NCBI GenBank assembly: GCA_963668445.1
Contig: OY764335.1
Location: 992,001 to 1,056,000 of the forward strand
Reading direction: 5' to 3'
Length of the DNA stretch: 64,000 nt
Origin: Poriferisulfidus sp963668445
GTDB taxonomy: Bacteria; Pseudomonadota; Gammaproteobacteria; Poriferisulfidales; Poriferisulfidaceae
The position numbers and the translations under genes are program-made. Within the stretch, counting starts at the first letter, position 1, and every line of letters begins with the position of its first letter. The notes below the pieces were generated by a model that was given only the letters and a program-made list of their open reading frames with translations, did no database searches and was not told the origin of the DNA. Shown in pieces: positions 20,374-28,755 of the stretch.

Positions 20374-21137
20374 GGCAAATACTGCAACGGGTCGACCGGG
20401 TCGCCCTTGTAGCGCATTTCAAAGTGCAACTGCGGCGATTTCGCCGCCGTCTTGCCCATGCGCGCAATCGTCTGCCCGGCGCGCACCGCCTGCCCTTCCT
20501 TGACCAGCAACCGGTCGTTGTGCGCGTACGCCGTCAAAAAGCCGCTCTTGTGCTGCACGATGATCAGGCGCCCGTAGCCGATCAGCCCCTCGCCGCTGTA
20601 GGCGACCTTGCCGGATGCCGCCGCCGCGATTCCCTGTCCCATCTTGCCGGCGATGACGATGCCTTGCTTGCCGGTTGCCTTCGGCGAGAATTTCCGGATC
20701 ACCTTGCCACGGGTCGGCCAACTCCAAGCAATGCCGCTGGCGATCTTCTGGGTCTTAGGTGTCGGACGAGACGCTTTCGATGCGCTTTTGGACTTGGAGG
20801 CTTTCTTCTTGCTTGCGGATGGCGTCCACTTGTACGTCCCTCTTTTCGGAATCACCAGCTTCTGGCCCACTTTGATCTTATTGGGGTTTCTGAGCTTGTT
20901 CCGCCGTGCGATGTAATACCATCGCGTGCCGAAGCATTGGGCAATCTCGCCCAGCGTATCACCCTTCCGTACGATATAGACGAGGTCTCGATTTTTGATC
21001 GGGCTGCAGACAGCGGGCACATGCCGATATTTCTTGATGATGGTTTCGCCGAATTCCGACATGCTGGAACAGCCTGATGCGCCTGCCAGCACCAACGCCA
21101 GCAGCACCGCATGCCGGAGTCCCGTATTCAGCTCCAT
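20370..21137 (-). CDS. nlpD: NlpD-like lipoprotein (LysM + degenerate LytM)
   Basis: NlpD activates the periplasmic amidase AmiC during cell separation. The 255-residue protein has a lipoprotein signal ending ASGC (C at about 23) and a LysM domain (about 54-100, VRKGDTLGEIAQCFG). A Lys/Ser-rich linker leads to a C-terminal M23/LytM domain. The first metal-ligand motif reads KQGIVIAGK instead of the H...D form and the last reads LHFEMR instead of HxH. The domain is therefore predicted to be catalytically dead, as in NlpD. It is last in surE-pcm-VTT-nlpD. rpoS, the usual next gene, is absent. Confidence 0.88.
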   Translation of the reverse strand: MELNTGLRHAVLLALVLAGASGCSSMSEFGETIIKKYRHVPAVCSPIKNRDLVYIVRKGDTLGEIAQCFGTRWYYIARRNKLRNPNKIKVGQKLVIPKRGTYKWTPSASKKKASKSKSASKASRPTPKTQKIASGIAWSWPTRGKVIRKFSPKATGKQGIVIAGKMGQGIAAAASGKVAYSGEGLIGYGRLIIVQHKSGFLTAYAHNDRLLVKEGQAVRAGQTIARMGKTAAKSPQLHFEMRYKGDPVDPLQYLP

Positions 21138-21706
21138 TCGCGCACCGCCAGAACGATGACCAAGGCCGCCACGCACGCCCAACCGACCGGTTCGATGCGG
21201 TAGCGCAGCCAAGGCTCGAAGCGCGGCCCAGCCCAGCGCACCAATGCGGCCACCAAAAAGTACCGTGCCGCACGGCCCAACAGGGATGCAAGCACAAACG
21301 GCACTAAAGCTAGAGACATGAATCCGGCACTAAGCGTAAACGCCTTGTAGGGGATCGGCGAGAAGGCGGCTATCAGCACGACCCACACGCCCCATTCCTG
21401 AAAGACGCGCTGGGCCTCGGCAAACCCTTGAAGGCCTCCCGCCTGCAGCCACGGTGCGACCCAGTCGTAGGCCCAAGCTCCGAGCGCGTAGCCGAACACT
21501 CCGCCCAATACCGACGCGACCGTCGTCAGCATGGCGTAGCGCGCCCATTGCATCGGCCTCGCCAGCACCATGGGCGCCAGCATGACATCCGGCGGGATGG
21601 GGAAAACGGAAGACTCGATGAAGCTCAAGCCGCCCAAGAACCATGGAGCCCGTGGATGCTCCGCCCAGCCCAAGACCCGGTCATACAGAGCACCGAATAT
21701 GCGCAT
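21128..21706 (-). CDS. YqaA/DedA-type VTT-domain membrane protein
   Basis: This 192-residue integral membrane protein of the SNARE-associated/VTT family (YqaA-like) has about five hydrophobic segments. The signature FIESSVFPIPPDVMLAPMVL lies near residues 29-48, and FSPIPYKAFTLSAG near 115-128. Relatives are lipid scramblase/transport proteins, but this subgroup is unassigned. It sits 3 nt downstream of pcm and overlaps nlpD by 10 nt, so it is co-transcribed with them. Confidence 0.85.
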   Translation of the reverse strand: MRIFGALYDRVLGWAEHPRAPWFLGGLSFIESSVFPIPPDVMLAPMVLARPMQWARYAMLTTVASVLGGVFGYALGAWAYDWVAPWLQAGGLQGFAEAQRVFQEWGVWVVLIAAFSPIPYKAFTLSAGFMSLALVPFVLASLLGRAARYFLVAALVRWAGPRFEPWLRYRIEPVGWACVAALVIVLAVREWS

Positions 21707-21709
21707 GGC

Positions 21710-22345
21710 CTACCCGACCCCCCGCACCAACGGCACAAACATCACTTCGACCATCGGCTCGCGCTCCATGCCTTCGGCCGTGCGGGTGCAGCGCACCAGC
21801 CGTTGAACCCCATGCGGCGCGCCTTCCGGCATGACCAGCCGACCGCCTTCCGCCAACTGCTCCTGCAGCGCTTCCGGCAGTGACGGCGTCGCCGCCGTCA
21901 CCATGATCGCCTCGTACGGCGCACGCTCCGGCCAGCCCCGGCTGCCGTCGCCCAAACGCGTCATCACATTGCGATGCTTCAAGCCGCGCAGCAGTTCGGT
22001 CGCCTGTTCGTGCAGCTGGGGAATCCGTTCCACGGTGTAGACCCGGCGCACCAGTTTCGCCAGAATCGCGCTTTGGTAGCCGGAGCCGGTGCCAATTTCC
22101 AGCACGGTCTTCGGCGCCAACGGCTCCAGCAGGGCCTGCGTCATGAGCGCCACGACGTACGGCTGCGAGATGGTCTGGTCGTAGCCGATGGGCAGTGCAT
22201 CGTCCCGGTAGGCGTGGCGGGCGACCGCGTCGCTCAGAAACCGATGGCGCGGCGTCTCCAGAATGGCCTGCAGCACGGCTTCGTTCCGGATTCCCTTCTC
22301 CCGCAATCGATCCACCAAGCCTTGCCGATGCCGCATGGATGTCAT
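21710..22345 (-). CDS. pcm: Protein-L-isoaspartate O-methyltransferase
   Basis: Pcm repairs isoaspartyl residues in aged proteins with S-adenosylmethionine. The 211-residue protein shows QTISQPYVVALMT and the SAM motif VLEIGTGSGYQ, and ends FVPLVRGVG. The ATG at 22345 gives the E. coli length with AGGG before it. A GTG at 22375 overlapping the surE stop (GTGA) is a possible alternative that would add ten residues. It lies downstream of surE, as in many Gammaproteobacteria. Confidence 0.94.
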   Translation of the reverse strand: MTSMRHRQGLVDRLREKGIRNEAVLQAILETPRHRFLSDAVARHAYRDDALPIGYDQTISQPYVVALMTQALLEPLAPKTVLEIGTGSGYQSAILAKLVRRVYTVERIPQLHEQATELLRGLKHRNVMTRLGDGSRGWPERAPYEAIMVTAATPSLPEALQEQLAEGGRLVMPEGAPHGVQRLVRCTRTAEGMEREPMVEVMFVPLVRGVG

Positions 22346-22371
22346 GCCGATGCCCTGGTCGCGCAGTTTCT

Positions 22372-23127
22372 TCACAGGTCGATTTGCCGCAGCCATTCTG
22401 CTGTTGCCTCCAATTCGCGATGCCGGGTCAAATCGACCTTCAGCGGTGTAACTGAGGCGTAGCCCTCCCGCAAGGCATGGAAATCCGTGCCCTTGCCGCC
22501 GTCCTTGTCCGCACCCGGCGGACCGACGCGCCATACCTCCTGCCCATCTTGGTCGCTGCCGCGAATCGCGGGCTCCGCGCGATGCCGATGGCCCAGCCGC
22601 GTCATCTTCAATCCGCGCAGTTCTGGCAACGGACGGTCCGGGACATTGACATTGAGAATAATCTCGGACGGCAATGCCTGCTGCGCCAGCTGGCGCACTA
22701 GGCAATAGGCAATGCGCGCGCCTGTCTCGTAATGCTGCGGCTGCAGCGAGTCCATGGAGATCGCAAGGGCCGGCAATCCCAGAGTGCGGCCTTCCATCGC
22801 CGCTGCCACGGTGCCGGAATAAATGACGTCGTCGCCCAGATTGGGGCCGCTGTTGATGCCCGACACCACCATATCGGGCTCGCGTTCCAGCAACCCGGTA
22901 ATGCCCAAATGCACGCAATCGGTCGGCGTGCCTTCTTCCACATAGTAGAAGCCGTTCTCCGCTTGGCGGACGTACAAGTCCTGATTCAGGGTCAAAGAGT
23001 TGCTAGCGCCGCTGCGATCCCGGGACGGCGCAATGACCGTCAATTCGGCCAAGCCGTCCAAACTCTCCGCCAGATGCTTCAGCCCCGGCGCCTGATAGCC
23101 GTCGTCGTTGCTCAAAAGCAGATACAT
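22372..23127 (-). CDS. surE: 5'/3'-nucleotidase SurE
   Basis: SurE is a metal-dependent nucleotidase linked to stationary-phase survival. The 251-residue protein begins MYLLLSNDDGYQAPG with the metal-binding Asp8-Asp9 pair. It then shows NSLTLNQ and GINSGPNLGDDVIYSGTV, the remaining metal and phosphate ligands. The start at 23127 has AGGAAAG about 7 nt upstream. It is first in surE-pcm-VTT-nlpD. Confidence 0.95.
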   Translation of the reverse strand: MYLLLSNDDGYQAPGLKHLAESLDGLAELTVIAPSRDRSGASNSLTLNQDLYVRQAENGFYYVEEGTPTDCVHLGITGLLEREPDMVVSGINSGPNLGDDVIYSGTVAAAMEGRTLGLPALAISMDSLQPQHYETGARIAYCLVRQLAQQALPSEIILNVNVPDRPLPELRGLKMTRLGHRHRAEPAIRGSDQDGQEVWRVGPPGADKDGGKGTDFHALREGYASVTPLKVDLTRHRELEATAEWLRQIDL

Positions 23128-23151
23128 GGGGCTTTCCTGGCACCGTGAGGA

Positions 23152-23157
23152 ATTATA
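23152..23157 (-). promoter_or_regulatory. -10 element of the surE operon
   Basis: A perfect TATAAT on the minus strand lies 25 nt upstream of the surE ATG (reads ATTATA on +). No recognisable -35 hexamer is present at 16-18 bp. On the other strand TATACT at 23264-23269 could serve the divergent Smr gene. Confidence 0.45.
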
Positions 23158-23337
23158 CAGGTTCAGGGCATCTCGTCGGCATGCCCAAAGTTCGCCGTGG
23201 CGAAGAATCCGAAGACCCAATGGCCCGCCTGAATTGCCTGCGCCATTCGAACCTCGAACCCACTATACTAGTCTGGCGGCGTCGCAGGAAGACCGGTTAG
23301 GTGCCTACGGCGGCCGCCAGCGCCCGCGCCCGATGCT

Positions 23338-23871
23338 ATGCAATACGAAACCCTAGACGACGACCGCGAAGCCTTCGACCAGGCCATGCAAGGAGTCGCG
23401 CCGCTCGGCAGACGCTCCAAGGCACCCGCGGCATCCCATCAGCCTGCTTCGCCTTCGCTAGGGCCGCAAGCACCGCAACACGTGACGCACGCCGCACTGG
23501 ACACACGGCGCGTGCAATCCATCGCTGGCAATGCAGTGCTGGATTGGAAGCGCCCTGGCTTGCGCAACAAGGAATACCAGAAGCTATGCACCGGCAGGCT
23601 GATGCCGCCGCCCAAGGAATTCGACCTGCACGGCGCCAACATGCAGGAAGCCGCCCAAGCGATCAGCCAAGCCATTGCCGAAACGCAGCGGGCCGGCCGG
23701 CGCGCCCTATGCCTGATCCACGGCAAAGGAAGCCGTTCGAATGCAGAAGGCTCCTCGATCAAGGGCGTCACCGACTCCGTGCTGCGCCGCCATCCCGATG
23801 TGCTCGGTTTCCACAGCGTGCCGCGCAATACCGGTGCCGTCAATGTTCTGCTCCGGAAACCGCGCCCATGA
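23338..23871 (+). CDS. Smr-domain protein
   Basis: The 177-residue protein has a disordered N-terminal half rich in Ala/Pro/Gln and a C-terminal Smr (small MutS-related) domain. The DLHG motif starts near residue 97 and LIHGKG follows near 122-127. Smr domains cleave or bind nucleic acids, and stand-alone Smr proteins have been linked to ribosome rescue or DNA processing; the role here is not known. Its stop overlaps the moeA start by 4 nt. Confidence 0.85.
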   Translation: MQYETLDDDREAFDQAMQGVAPLGRRSKAPAASHQPASPSLGPQAPQHVTHAALDTRRVQSIAGNAVLDWKRPGLRNKEYQKLCTGRLMPPPKEFDLHGANMQEAAQAISQAIAETQRAGRRALCLIHGKGSRSNAEGSSIKGVTDSVLRRHPDVLGFHSVPRNTGAVNVLLRKPRP

Positions 23872-25130
23872 GCCTGCCGTCCGTGTCCAGTTGCATGGAC
23901 GACTTCGATGCGGATTCAATTCTGCCAGAGGAGGCATGCACGAACATCCAGACCGCAGTCCAGCCGATCGCCGAGACTGAAGCCGTCGCGATCGGGACGG
24001 CACTGGATCGCGTGCTCGCTGCTGAAGTACGTTCCAGCATTGATGTGCCCGGCCACGCGAATTCCGCCATGGACGGCTACGCCGTGCGCGGCCAAGACCT
24101 GCCCACCGACGCACCGGCTCCCTTTGCCTTGATCGGCACTTCGTTCGCCGGGCACCCCTACGCAGGCACGGTCGGGGTTCGGCAATGCGTCCGCATCATG
24201 ACAGGCGGCATCATGCCGGAAGCGGCCGATACGGTCGTCATTCAGGAGCGGGCCCGGGCTTTGGACGACACGGCCATTGAAATTCCCGCCGGCGAGGCCG
24301 CCGGCCAGAATGTGCGGGCCGCCGGCGAAGATATTGCGGCCGGTAGCGCAGTACTGCCCCGCGGACGCCGCCTCACGCCAGCCGACTTGGGCTTGCTGGC
24401 CTCCGTCGGCACGGCCCGCGTCGAAGTATCTCGGCAACTCAGGGTCGCGTTCTTCTCCACTGGCGATGAGTTGCGGGAAGTCGGCGAACCACTGGATGAA
24501 GGCTGCATCTACAACAGCAACCGCTACACCCTTGATGCCATGCTGCGCCGCCTCCATGTCCTGCCCATTGATCTGGGGGTCATCCGCGACGACCGCGATG
24601 CCGTCCGGCAGGCCTTCCGCGAGGCCGCCGATCAGGCGGATGCCGTCATTACTTCGGGAGGCGTTTCAGTTGGAGAAGCGGATTACGTGAAAGACGTGCT
24701 GGAGGAACTGGGCGAAGTGGCGTTTTGGAAAGTGGCAATCAAGCCGGGACGGCCGCTCGCATTCGGGCGGCTGGGCAATGCCAGCTTCTTCGGCTTGCCA
24801 GGCAATCCGGTATCCGTCATGGTCACGTTCTACCAGTTCGTCCGCCCTGCCCTGTTGCGGATGGCTGGCGGCACGGACAGTCCGCCACTCGCTTTGAAGG
24901 TCCCCGTTTCCACGCCGCTGCGGAAGCGGCCCGGCCGCGTGGAGTACCAGCGCGGCCTCCTCAGCCGAAATGCTCAGGGCGAGCATGAAGTCGCCCGCAC
25001 GGGGGCGCAAGGCTCTGGCATCCTCACTTCCATGAGCAAAGCCAACTGCTTCATCGTACTGCCGCTGGAACAAGGACAGGTTGAAGCCGGCGATATCGTC
25101 GAGGTTATTCCATTCGAGGGCATCATCTGA
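23868..25130 (+). CDS. moeA: Molybdopterin molybdenumtransferase
   Basis: MoeA inserts molybdate into adenylylated molybdopterin. The 420-residue protein shows the N-terminal NSAMDGYAVR, the mid-domain STGDELREVG, TSGGVSVGEADYVK and GLPGNPVSVMV. Start ATG 23868 overlaps the Smr stop (ATGA). It converges on moaE. A molybdenum-cofactor pathway fits the formate dehydrogenases often used by methylotrophs, though none is in the window. Confidence 0.94.
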   Translation: MSLPSVSSCMDDFDADSILPEEACTNIQTAVQPIAETEAVAIGTALDRVLAAEVRSSIDVPGHANSAMDGYAVRGQDLPTDAPAPFALIGTSFAGHPYAGTVGVRQCVRIMTGGIMPEAADTVVIQERARALDDTAIEIPAGEAAGQNVRAAGEDIAAGSAVLPRGRRLTPADLGLLASVGTARVEVSRQLRVAFFSTGDELREVGEPLDEGCIYNSNRYTLDAMLRRLHVLPIDLGVIRDDRDAVRQAFREAADQADAVITSGGVSVGEADYVKDVLEELGEVAFWKVAIKPGRPLAFGRLGNASFFGLPGNPVSVMVTFYQFVRPALLRMAGGTDSPPLALKVPVSTPLRKRPGRVEYQRGLLSRNAQGEHEVARTGAQGSGILTSMSKANCFIVLPLEQGQVEAGDIVEVIPFEGII

Positions 25131-25134
25131 ACGG

Positions 25135-25581
25135 CTAGCCGGGCGTATTGCATTCTACCCAGCGCTTCTCGCCATTTTCAAGTTCTTCCTGCTTCCAGAA
25201 CGGCGCGGTCGACTTCAACGCCTCCATCAGGAAGCGATTGCCTGCATAAGCGGCCTTGCGGTGCGTCGCCCAAACCGCGACCAGCACGATGGGCTCCCCC
25301 GGTAGGATAACGCCGACCCTGTGACGCAGTAGCACCGCCGACAGTTCATGCTTCTTCATGGCTTCTGCGACCAGTTCCTTCAAATGCGTCTGGGTCATTT
25401 CGGGATAATGCTCCAGATGCATGGAACGCACCGCATCGCCTTCGTTGCGGTCGCGCATCGTCCCAACGAATACGGCCATGGCGCCACATATTTTTCCTAA
25501 ATTAGAATAGGTTGCATGAAATTCATCGATTTCCTTCCAAGGGTCGAACAACCCTTCGACAATGCGAATATCGCTCAACAT
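25135..25581 (-). CDS. moaE: Molybdopterin synthase catalytic subunit
   Basis: MoaE transfers sulfur from MoaD thiocarboxylate to precursor Z, forming molybdopterin. The 148-residue protein retains FVGTMRDRN, HRVGVI and the C-terminal STAPFWKQEELE and ERW-like region with two conserved lysines. I chose ATG 25581; a TTG two codons upstream is also open. No moaD is adjacent. The restriction-modification pair lies immediately upstream on the same strand, 19 nt away. Confidence 0.93.
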   Translation of the reverse strand: MLSDIRIVEGLFDPWKEIDEFHATYSNLGKICGAMAVFVGTMRDRNEGDAVRSMHLEHYPEMTQTHLKELVAEAMKKHELSAVLLRHRVGVILPGEPIVLVAVWATHRKAAYAGNRFLMEALKSTAPFWKQEELENGEKRWVECNTPG

Positions 25582-25600
25582 GTTCAAGACGCTAGGCTAC

Positions 25601-26485
25601 TTAGTCAAGAAAGAGCCTATCCATCAGCGCGTCTTCAAAATCGGCCTGTGCCATCGTCTTGGCAGCTAGCAATTTGGCACTCGACTGCTCCAGTGTTAGC
25701 ATCTCCCAATGTCCGCGAACCAATCGATACTGGCCCTCTTTGCCACGGTTCAGCTTTGGCACCATCCAAATAATGTCGCCATCGCCCAGTTCTTTCGCTG
25801 GTTGCGGACTAGGTCCGCCAATGGCTTCGAAAAAAGGCCGGTCCACCGCAATCGCCAACTTCGACCCCCACCGGCGTACTGTCGGAGCCTTAACGTGCAA
25901 TTGCGGCATTAGCCGCTTGGCACTGGAAGACCTCCAGTCGGGACGGCGGACTTCATTCGGGAATGGTGGCTTTCGAGCCCTGTCTCGAAGCAATGCCTCG
26001 AATTGGGTTTTCATGCCCCGCCCTGAGAAATAAACGGCCTGAATCTCCAATCCGTACCATTGGATCCCATCCTGACGCTTCCATGCAACGACGAGGTCTA
26101 GCTTTCCTGCCGCCCGCTTGGTTACCGTGCCCTGCATAAACGCGACTTCTCTCGCCACGACCACTTCGTCCTCAGACAACTCCACGATTTCAGCCAGCCA
26201 TTGAACCAGAATATTGCCTTCATCGAATCGCTTCGGGCATACAATTGCTGCTTCTCCTACGGCCTTTGCAATCCTGCCCTTACCGGCCTTCTCGTATTTC
26301 ACTAAGGAACATACGCCGCCGTGCTTGGAGCATGGCGGCCGGTCTTTTTGAAATGGGCAGGGCGGAATGCCTTGTTTATTGCTCGTGGCACGCGAGGCAA
26401 TTCTGGCGAATTCCTGACGCTTGCTTGGAACCAGCTTTAGAAACGGGCGCCCGTACCATTCCGCGATTCCGTATCTGTGCGTCAC
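25601..26485 (-). CDS. NotI-family type II restriction endonuclease (GTG start)
   Basis: The 294-residue protein resembles NotI. The N-terminal YGIAEWYGRPF matches NotI's IAEFFG start. Four cysteines follow in GIPPCPFQK, PPCSK, GGVC and IVCPKRF, the pattern of the NotI Fe-Cys4 site. The catalytic core has GKLDLV and then WYGLEIQAVYFSG, matching the D...E-x-Q active site of NotI. The GTG at 26485 overlaps the methylase stop by 4 nt (GTGA), which fixes the start; an ATG 15 codons upstream is less likely. Recognition site unknown. Base composition looks more AT-rich than the flanks, suggesting acquisition. Confidence 0.82.
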   Translation of the reverse strand: MTHRYGIAEWYGRPFLKLVPSKRQEFARIASRATSNKQGIPPCPFQKDRPPCSKHGGVCSLVKYEKAGKGRIAKAVGEAAIVCPKRFDEGNILVQWLAEIVELSEDEVVVAREVAFMQGTVTKRAAGKLDLVVAWKRQDGIQWYGLEIQAVYFSGRGMKTQFEALLRDRARKPPFPNEVRRPDWRSSSAKRLMPQLHVKAPTVRRWGSKLAIAVDRPFFEAIGGPSPQPAKELGDGDIIWMVPKLNRGKEGQYRLVRGHWEMLTLEQSSAKLLAAKTMAQADFEDALMDRLFLD

Positions 26486-27435
26486 TTGACGAACATCCGA
26501 CGCGGAGTGATGACCATTTCGGGCATCCAATTATGGTGCGCGTTCTTCATCATCACACGGACAGCGTGGAACTTGTGCCGTCTGACGAGTTCGACAACCT
26601 CCCCCGAAGCATCGTAGGTCATCATGAAGTCCAGCCGCTTATCCGCCAGCATTTCAAACAGCCGGGCATGATCCACCTCATTGCGCGCATACAGTCTGGA
26701 GCCGGCCCGCTTCCCTCCAGCGGTGTAGGGGGGGTCGATGAAAGCGACTGTGCCCGAGCCGAACATATCCGATGCCGCATCCAAGAATTTCATGCCGTCT
26801 GCCTCGCAGAAGTTGATACGACCGGAATGCTCGGTAATGGCCTCCAACCGGCGCATGAGCGTTTCCGGGTACCATCGGGAAGCGACTCCTTTTCCATTTT
26901 CTCCAACGCGGGTCAGCGAAGCACCTGCCGCTAAAATGCCACCTCGCCTCGTCCGATTCAGCACTAGCGTGCGAAAACCATGCTCCAATACGTTTTCCGG
27001 GCTCCTCAATGCCAGAGCATCGATATTCTTGCGTGTCGGCGCGAACTTTTCGATGCGTCTGGCCAACTCGTCCCCGTGCTGCAGCGCTGCGTGCCAGAAA
27101 GCTGCAACATCATGGTCGATTTCAACCATAAGGCACCGCTCTGCGAGATCTTCCATGACCGCGGTCAGGGAAGCAATGCCGCCGCCTGCAAATGGCTCGA
27201 TGAAAAGCTTCGGCGCGGGTTCAATTTCTTCCAGCCAAGCGCGAATGTGGGGAATCAGCCATGTCTTGCCTCCCGGATAGCGTAAGAGGCTGCGTTGCGG
27301 CACTGCAGCTACATTGACGGCGGGCAACGATGACGTCTTGATCGCCTTGGTCTTCAAAGGCAGAGACCGGCTACGGGATGGAAGCCTTGACTTCGCTTGC
27401 GATTCAATCGCCACGCCCTGCCGCAGTGTGGCCAT
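26482..27435 (-). CDS. D12-class N6-adenine DNA methyltransferase
   Basis: The 317-residue protein is a Dam-like (D12 class) modification enzyme. It has SLLRYPGGKTWLIPHI (motif X, about 50-65), the SAM-binding FIEPFAGGGIASL and the catalytic FIDPPYTAGG (motif IV). About 45 basic residues precede the domain. The ATG at 27435 has GGAGG 4-5 nt upstream and is preferred over a GTG one codon earlier. It is coupled to the downstream endonuclease, so it is the protective half of a type II restriction-modification system. Confidence 0.9.
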   Translation of the reverse strand: MATLRQGVAIESQAKSRLPSRSRSLPLKTKAIKTSSLPAVNVAAVPQRSLLRYPGGKTWLIPHIRAWLEEIEPAPKLFIEPFAGGGIASLTAVMEDLAERCLMVEIDHDVAAFWHAALQHGDELARRIEKFAPTRKNIDALALRSPENVLEHGFRTLVLNRTRRGGILAAGASLTRVGENGKGVASRWYPETLMRRLEAITEHSGRINFCEADGMKFLDAASDMFGSGTVAFIDPPYTAGGKRAGSRLYARNEVDHARLFEMLADKRLDFMMTYDASGEVVELVRRHKFHAVRVMMKNAHHNWMPEMVITPRRMFVK

Positions 27436-27483
27436 CACTCCTCCATGCGCTCATGGCGCAAGTTATGCCTGTCAGGCCTTGCT

Positions 27484-27489
27484 AGTATA
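27484..27489 (-). promoter_or_regulatory. Possible -10 of the restriction-modification operon
   Basis: TATACT on the minus strand lies 49 nt before the methylase ATG. A perfect TTGACA lies at 27512-27517, but the spacer is 22 bp, longer than sigma70 promoters tolerate. The promoter is therefore either weak or bent by a regulator. It overlaps the stop of the upstream gene. Confidence 0.3.
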
Positions 27490-27513
27490 TGAGAAATCAT
27501 GACGTCCGCCATG

Positions 27514-28746
27514 TCAAGTGTTTTCGGGAAAGTCTCCGACCACGCGCAATCGGGCCCTATTTCCATCGCCCATTTGCCGCATATCGCTCTGGCCCAAGTC
27601 CGGCTTCAGAAAATGCCGCAGCAGCGTCTCTTCCCCCTGCTTCTGGAATTCCTCCAGCGACGGTCCTTGGTATTGGCAATAGGATGTCTCGGTCTCGTGG
27701 ATCTCCAATTCCGTCAAGGCCGGCAGGTAATCGATCAGGCGCTCCCACATCCAGACCGCCAGAAACTCGGTGCTTGAGCGCCACGCCAGCTCCTTGGCCG
27801 CATAGTTCAGCGTGTGATGATCCAGCACGTCGATGACCCTCGCCTTTACGATTTGCTTCAAGCTTCCGTAATCCATGACGAAGCCGTCGCACGGGTCGAT
27901 GCGATCATGGATCTTGAAGCGCACCGAATAATGGCCGCCGTGCATGTTGGAGCAGGAGCCCGGATGGTCCGTGATGAAGTGCGCCGCATCGAATCCCTGC
28001 TCTTTGACGACGGTGGCCGACGGCCCGCCGCCATGCAAGCGTTCCTCTTGGCCCGGAATCTCCCGCAGTTGCGGCAACAGCCCTTCGACCAGCCGACGGG
28101 CATCGTCGACGCTCCGGGTCCGAATCCAAGCCCGCTCGTCCAGCAGCTCCAGCGCGACGGTCTGAATGTGGCGCGCCTCATCAAGCCAGCCGCGCAATGC
28201 GTCCAGTTCCAGCCCCGGCGGCACGCGGAAAAAAATATAGCCGGCCTGGAGCGTTCCGCAGCATGCCAGAAACGCCGCTGCGTAGTCGCTCCGCTCATCT
28301 TCGGACAAGTCGGCGAATGGCAACGGCTTCGGCACCTGCTCGGCGGGCCGTTTCAACCGATTGCGGGCCACGACGCGATGGCTGGCGCGGGCTGTCGAAT
28401 ACTCCTGCCGAAACGTGAAGCCCAAAGTTTCGAGGCGAACCTGCAGCCAGAGCAACGCGTCCAGACTTCGGATTTCGCCGGGAATGATCTGCCACGGCCC
28501 TTCTTCACGCAGACGCCCGGCGGCCGCCACTGCGCCCAGCAACAGCCGTGCCTGGCGGTCGCGCGGCTTGGTCGCTTGCGGATAGGTCGCAGGATCCTCT
28601 TCGGCATCGACCATCTCCGACGGAACCACCGCATCCAGCACCAAGCCGTGGCGCAGGACGTATTCCTGCAGCGTCAAGCCGCAGCAGCCGGACAAGTGCT
28701 GTCCGTCCAGTCTGGCGACATCGGCGCGGCATTCAAGGCATTGCAT
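27514..28746 (-). CDS. Fusion: Ros/MucR-like zinc finger + unknown domain + PTPS/QueD-like domain
   Basis: The 410-residue protein has three parts. Residues 1-45 (MQCLEC, then HLSGCCGLTLQEYVLRHGL) look like a Ros/MucR-type zinc finger. Residues 46-245 match no family I recognise. The C-terminal part (about 246-410) is a 6-pyruvoyl-tetrahydropterin synthase/QueD domain, with FDAAHF, CSNMHGGHYSVRF, DYGSLKQIV, LDHHTLN and ELEIHETETSYCQY. The zinc histidines are present, but the usual C-x3-HGH reads C-x3-HGGH, one glycine longer. It lies downstream of fae on the same strand at the end of the H4MPT island, suggesting a pterin role. No queuosine genes are nearby. Confidence 0.78.
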   Translation of the reverse strand: MQCLECRADVARLDGQHLSGCCGLTLQEYVLRHGLVLDAVVPSEMVDAEEDPATYPQATKPRDRQARLLLGAVAAAGRLREEGPWQIIPGEIRSLDALLWLQVRLETLGFTFRQEYSTARASHRVVARNRLKRPAEQVPKPLPFADLSEDERSDYAAAFLACCGTLQAGYIFFRVPPGLELDALRGWLDEARHIQTVALELLDERAWIRTRSVDDARRLVEGLLPQLREIPGQEERLHGGGPSATVVKEQGFDAAHFITDHPGSCSNMHGGHYSVRFKIHDRIDPCDGFVMDYGSLKQIVKARVIDVLDHHTLNYAAKELAWRSSTEFLAVWMWERLIDYLPALTELEIHETETSYCQYQGPSLEEFQKQGEETLLRHFLKPDLGQSDMRQMGDGNRARLRVVGDFPENT

Positions 28747-28755
28747 GGCAGGATT

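Noticed and set aside
27484..27517. TTGACA plus TATACT as a strong promoter for the restriction-modification genes
   Set aside because: The spacer is 22 bp, too long for a standard sigma70 promoter; only the -10 is kept at low confidence.
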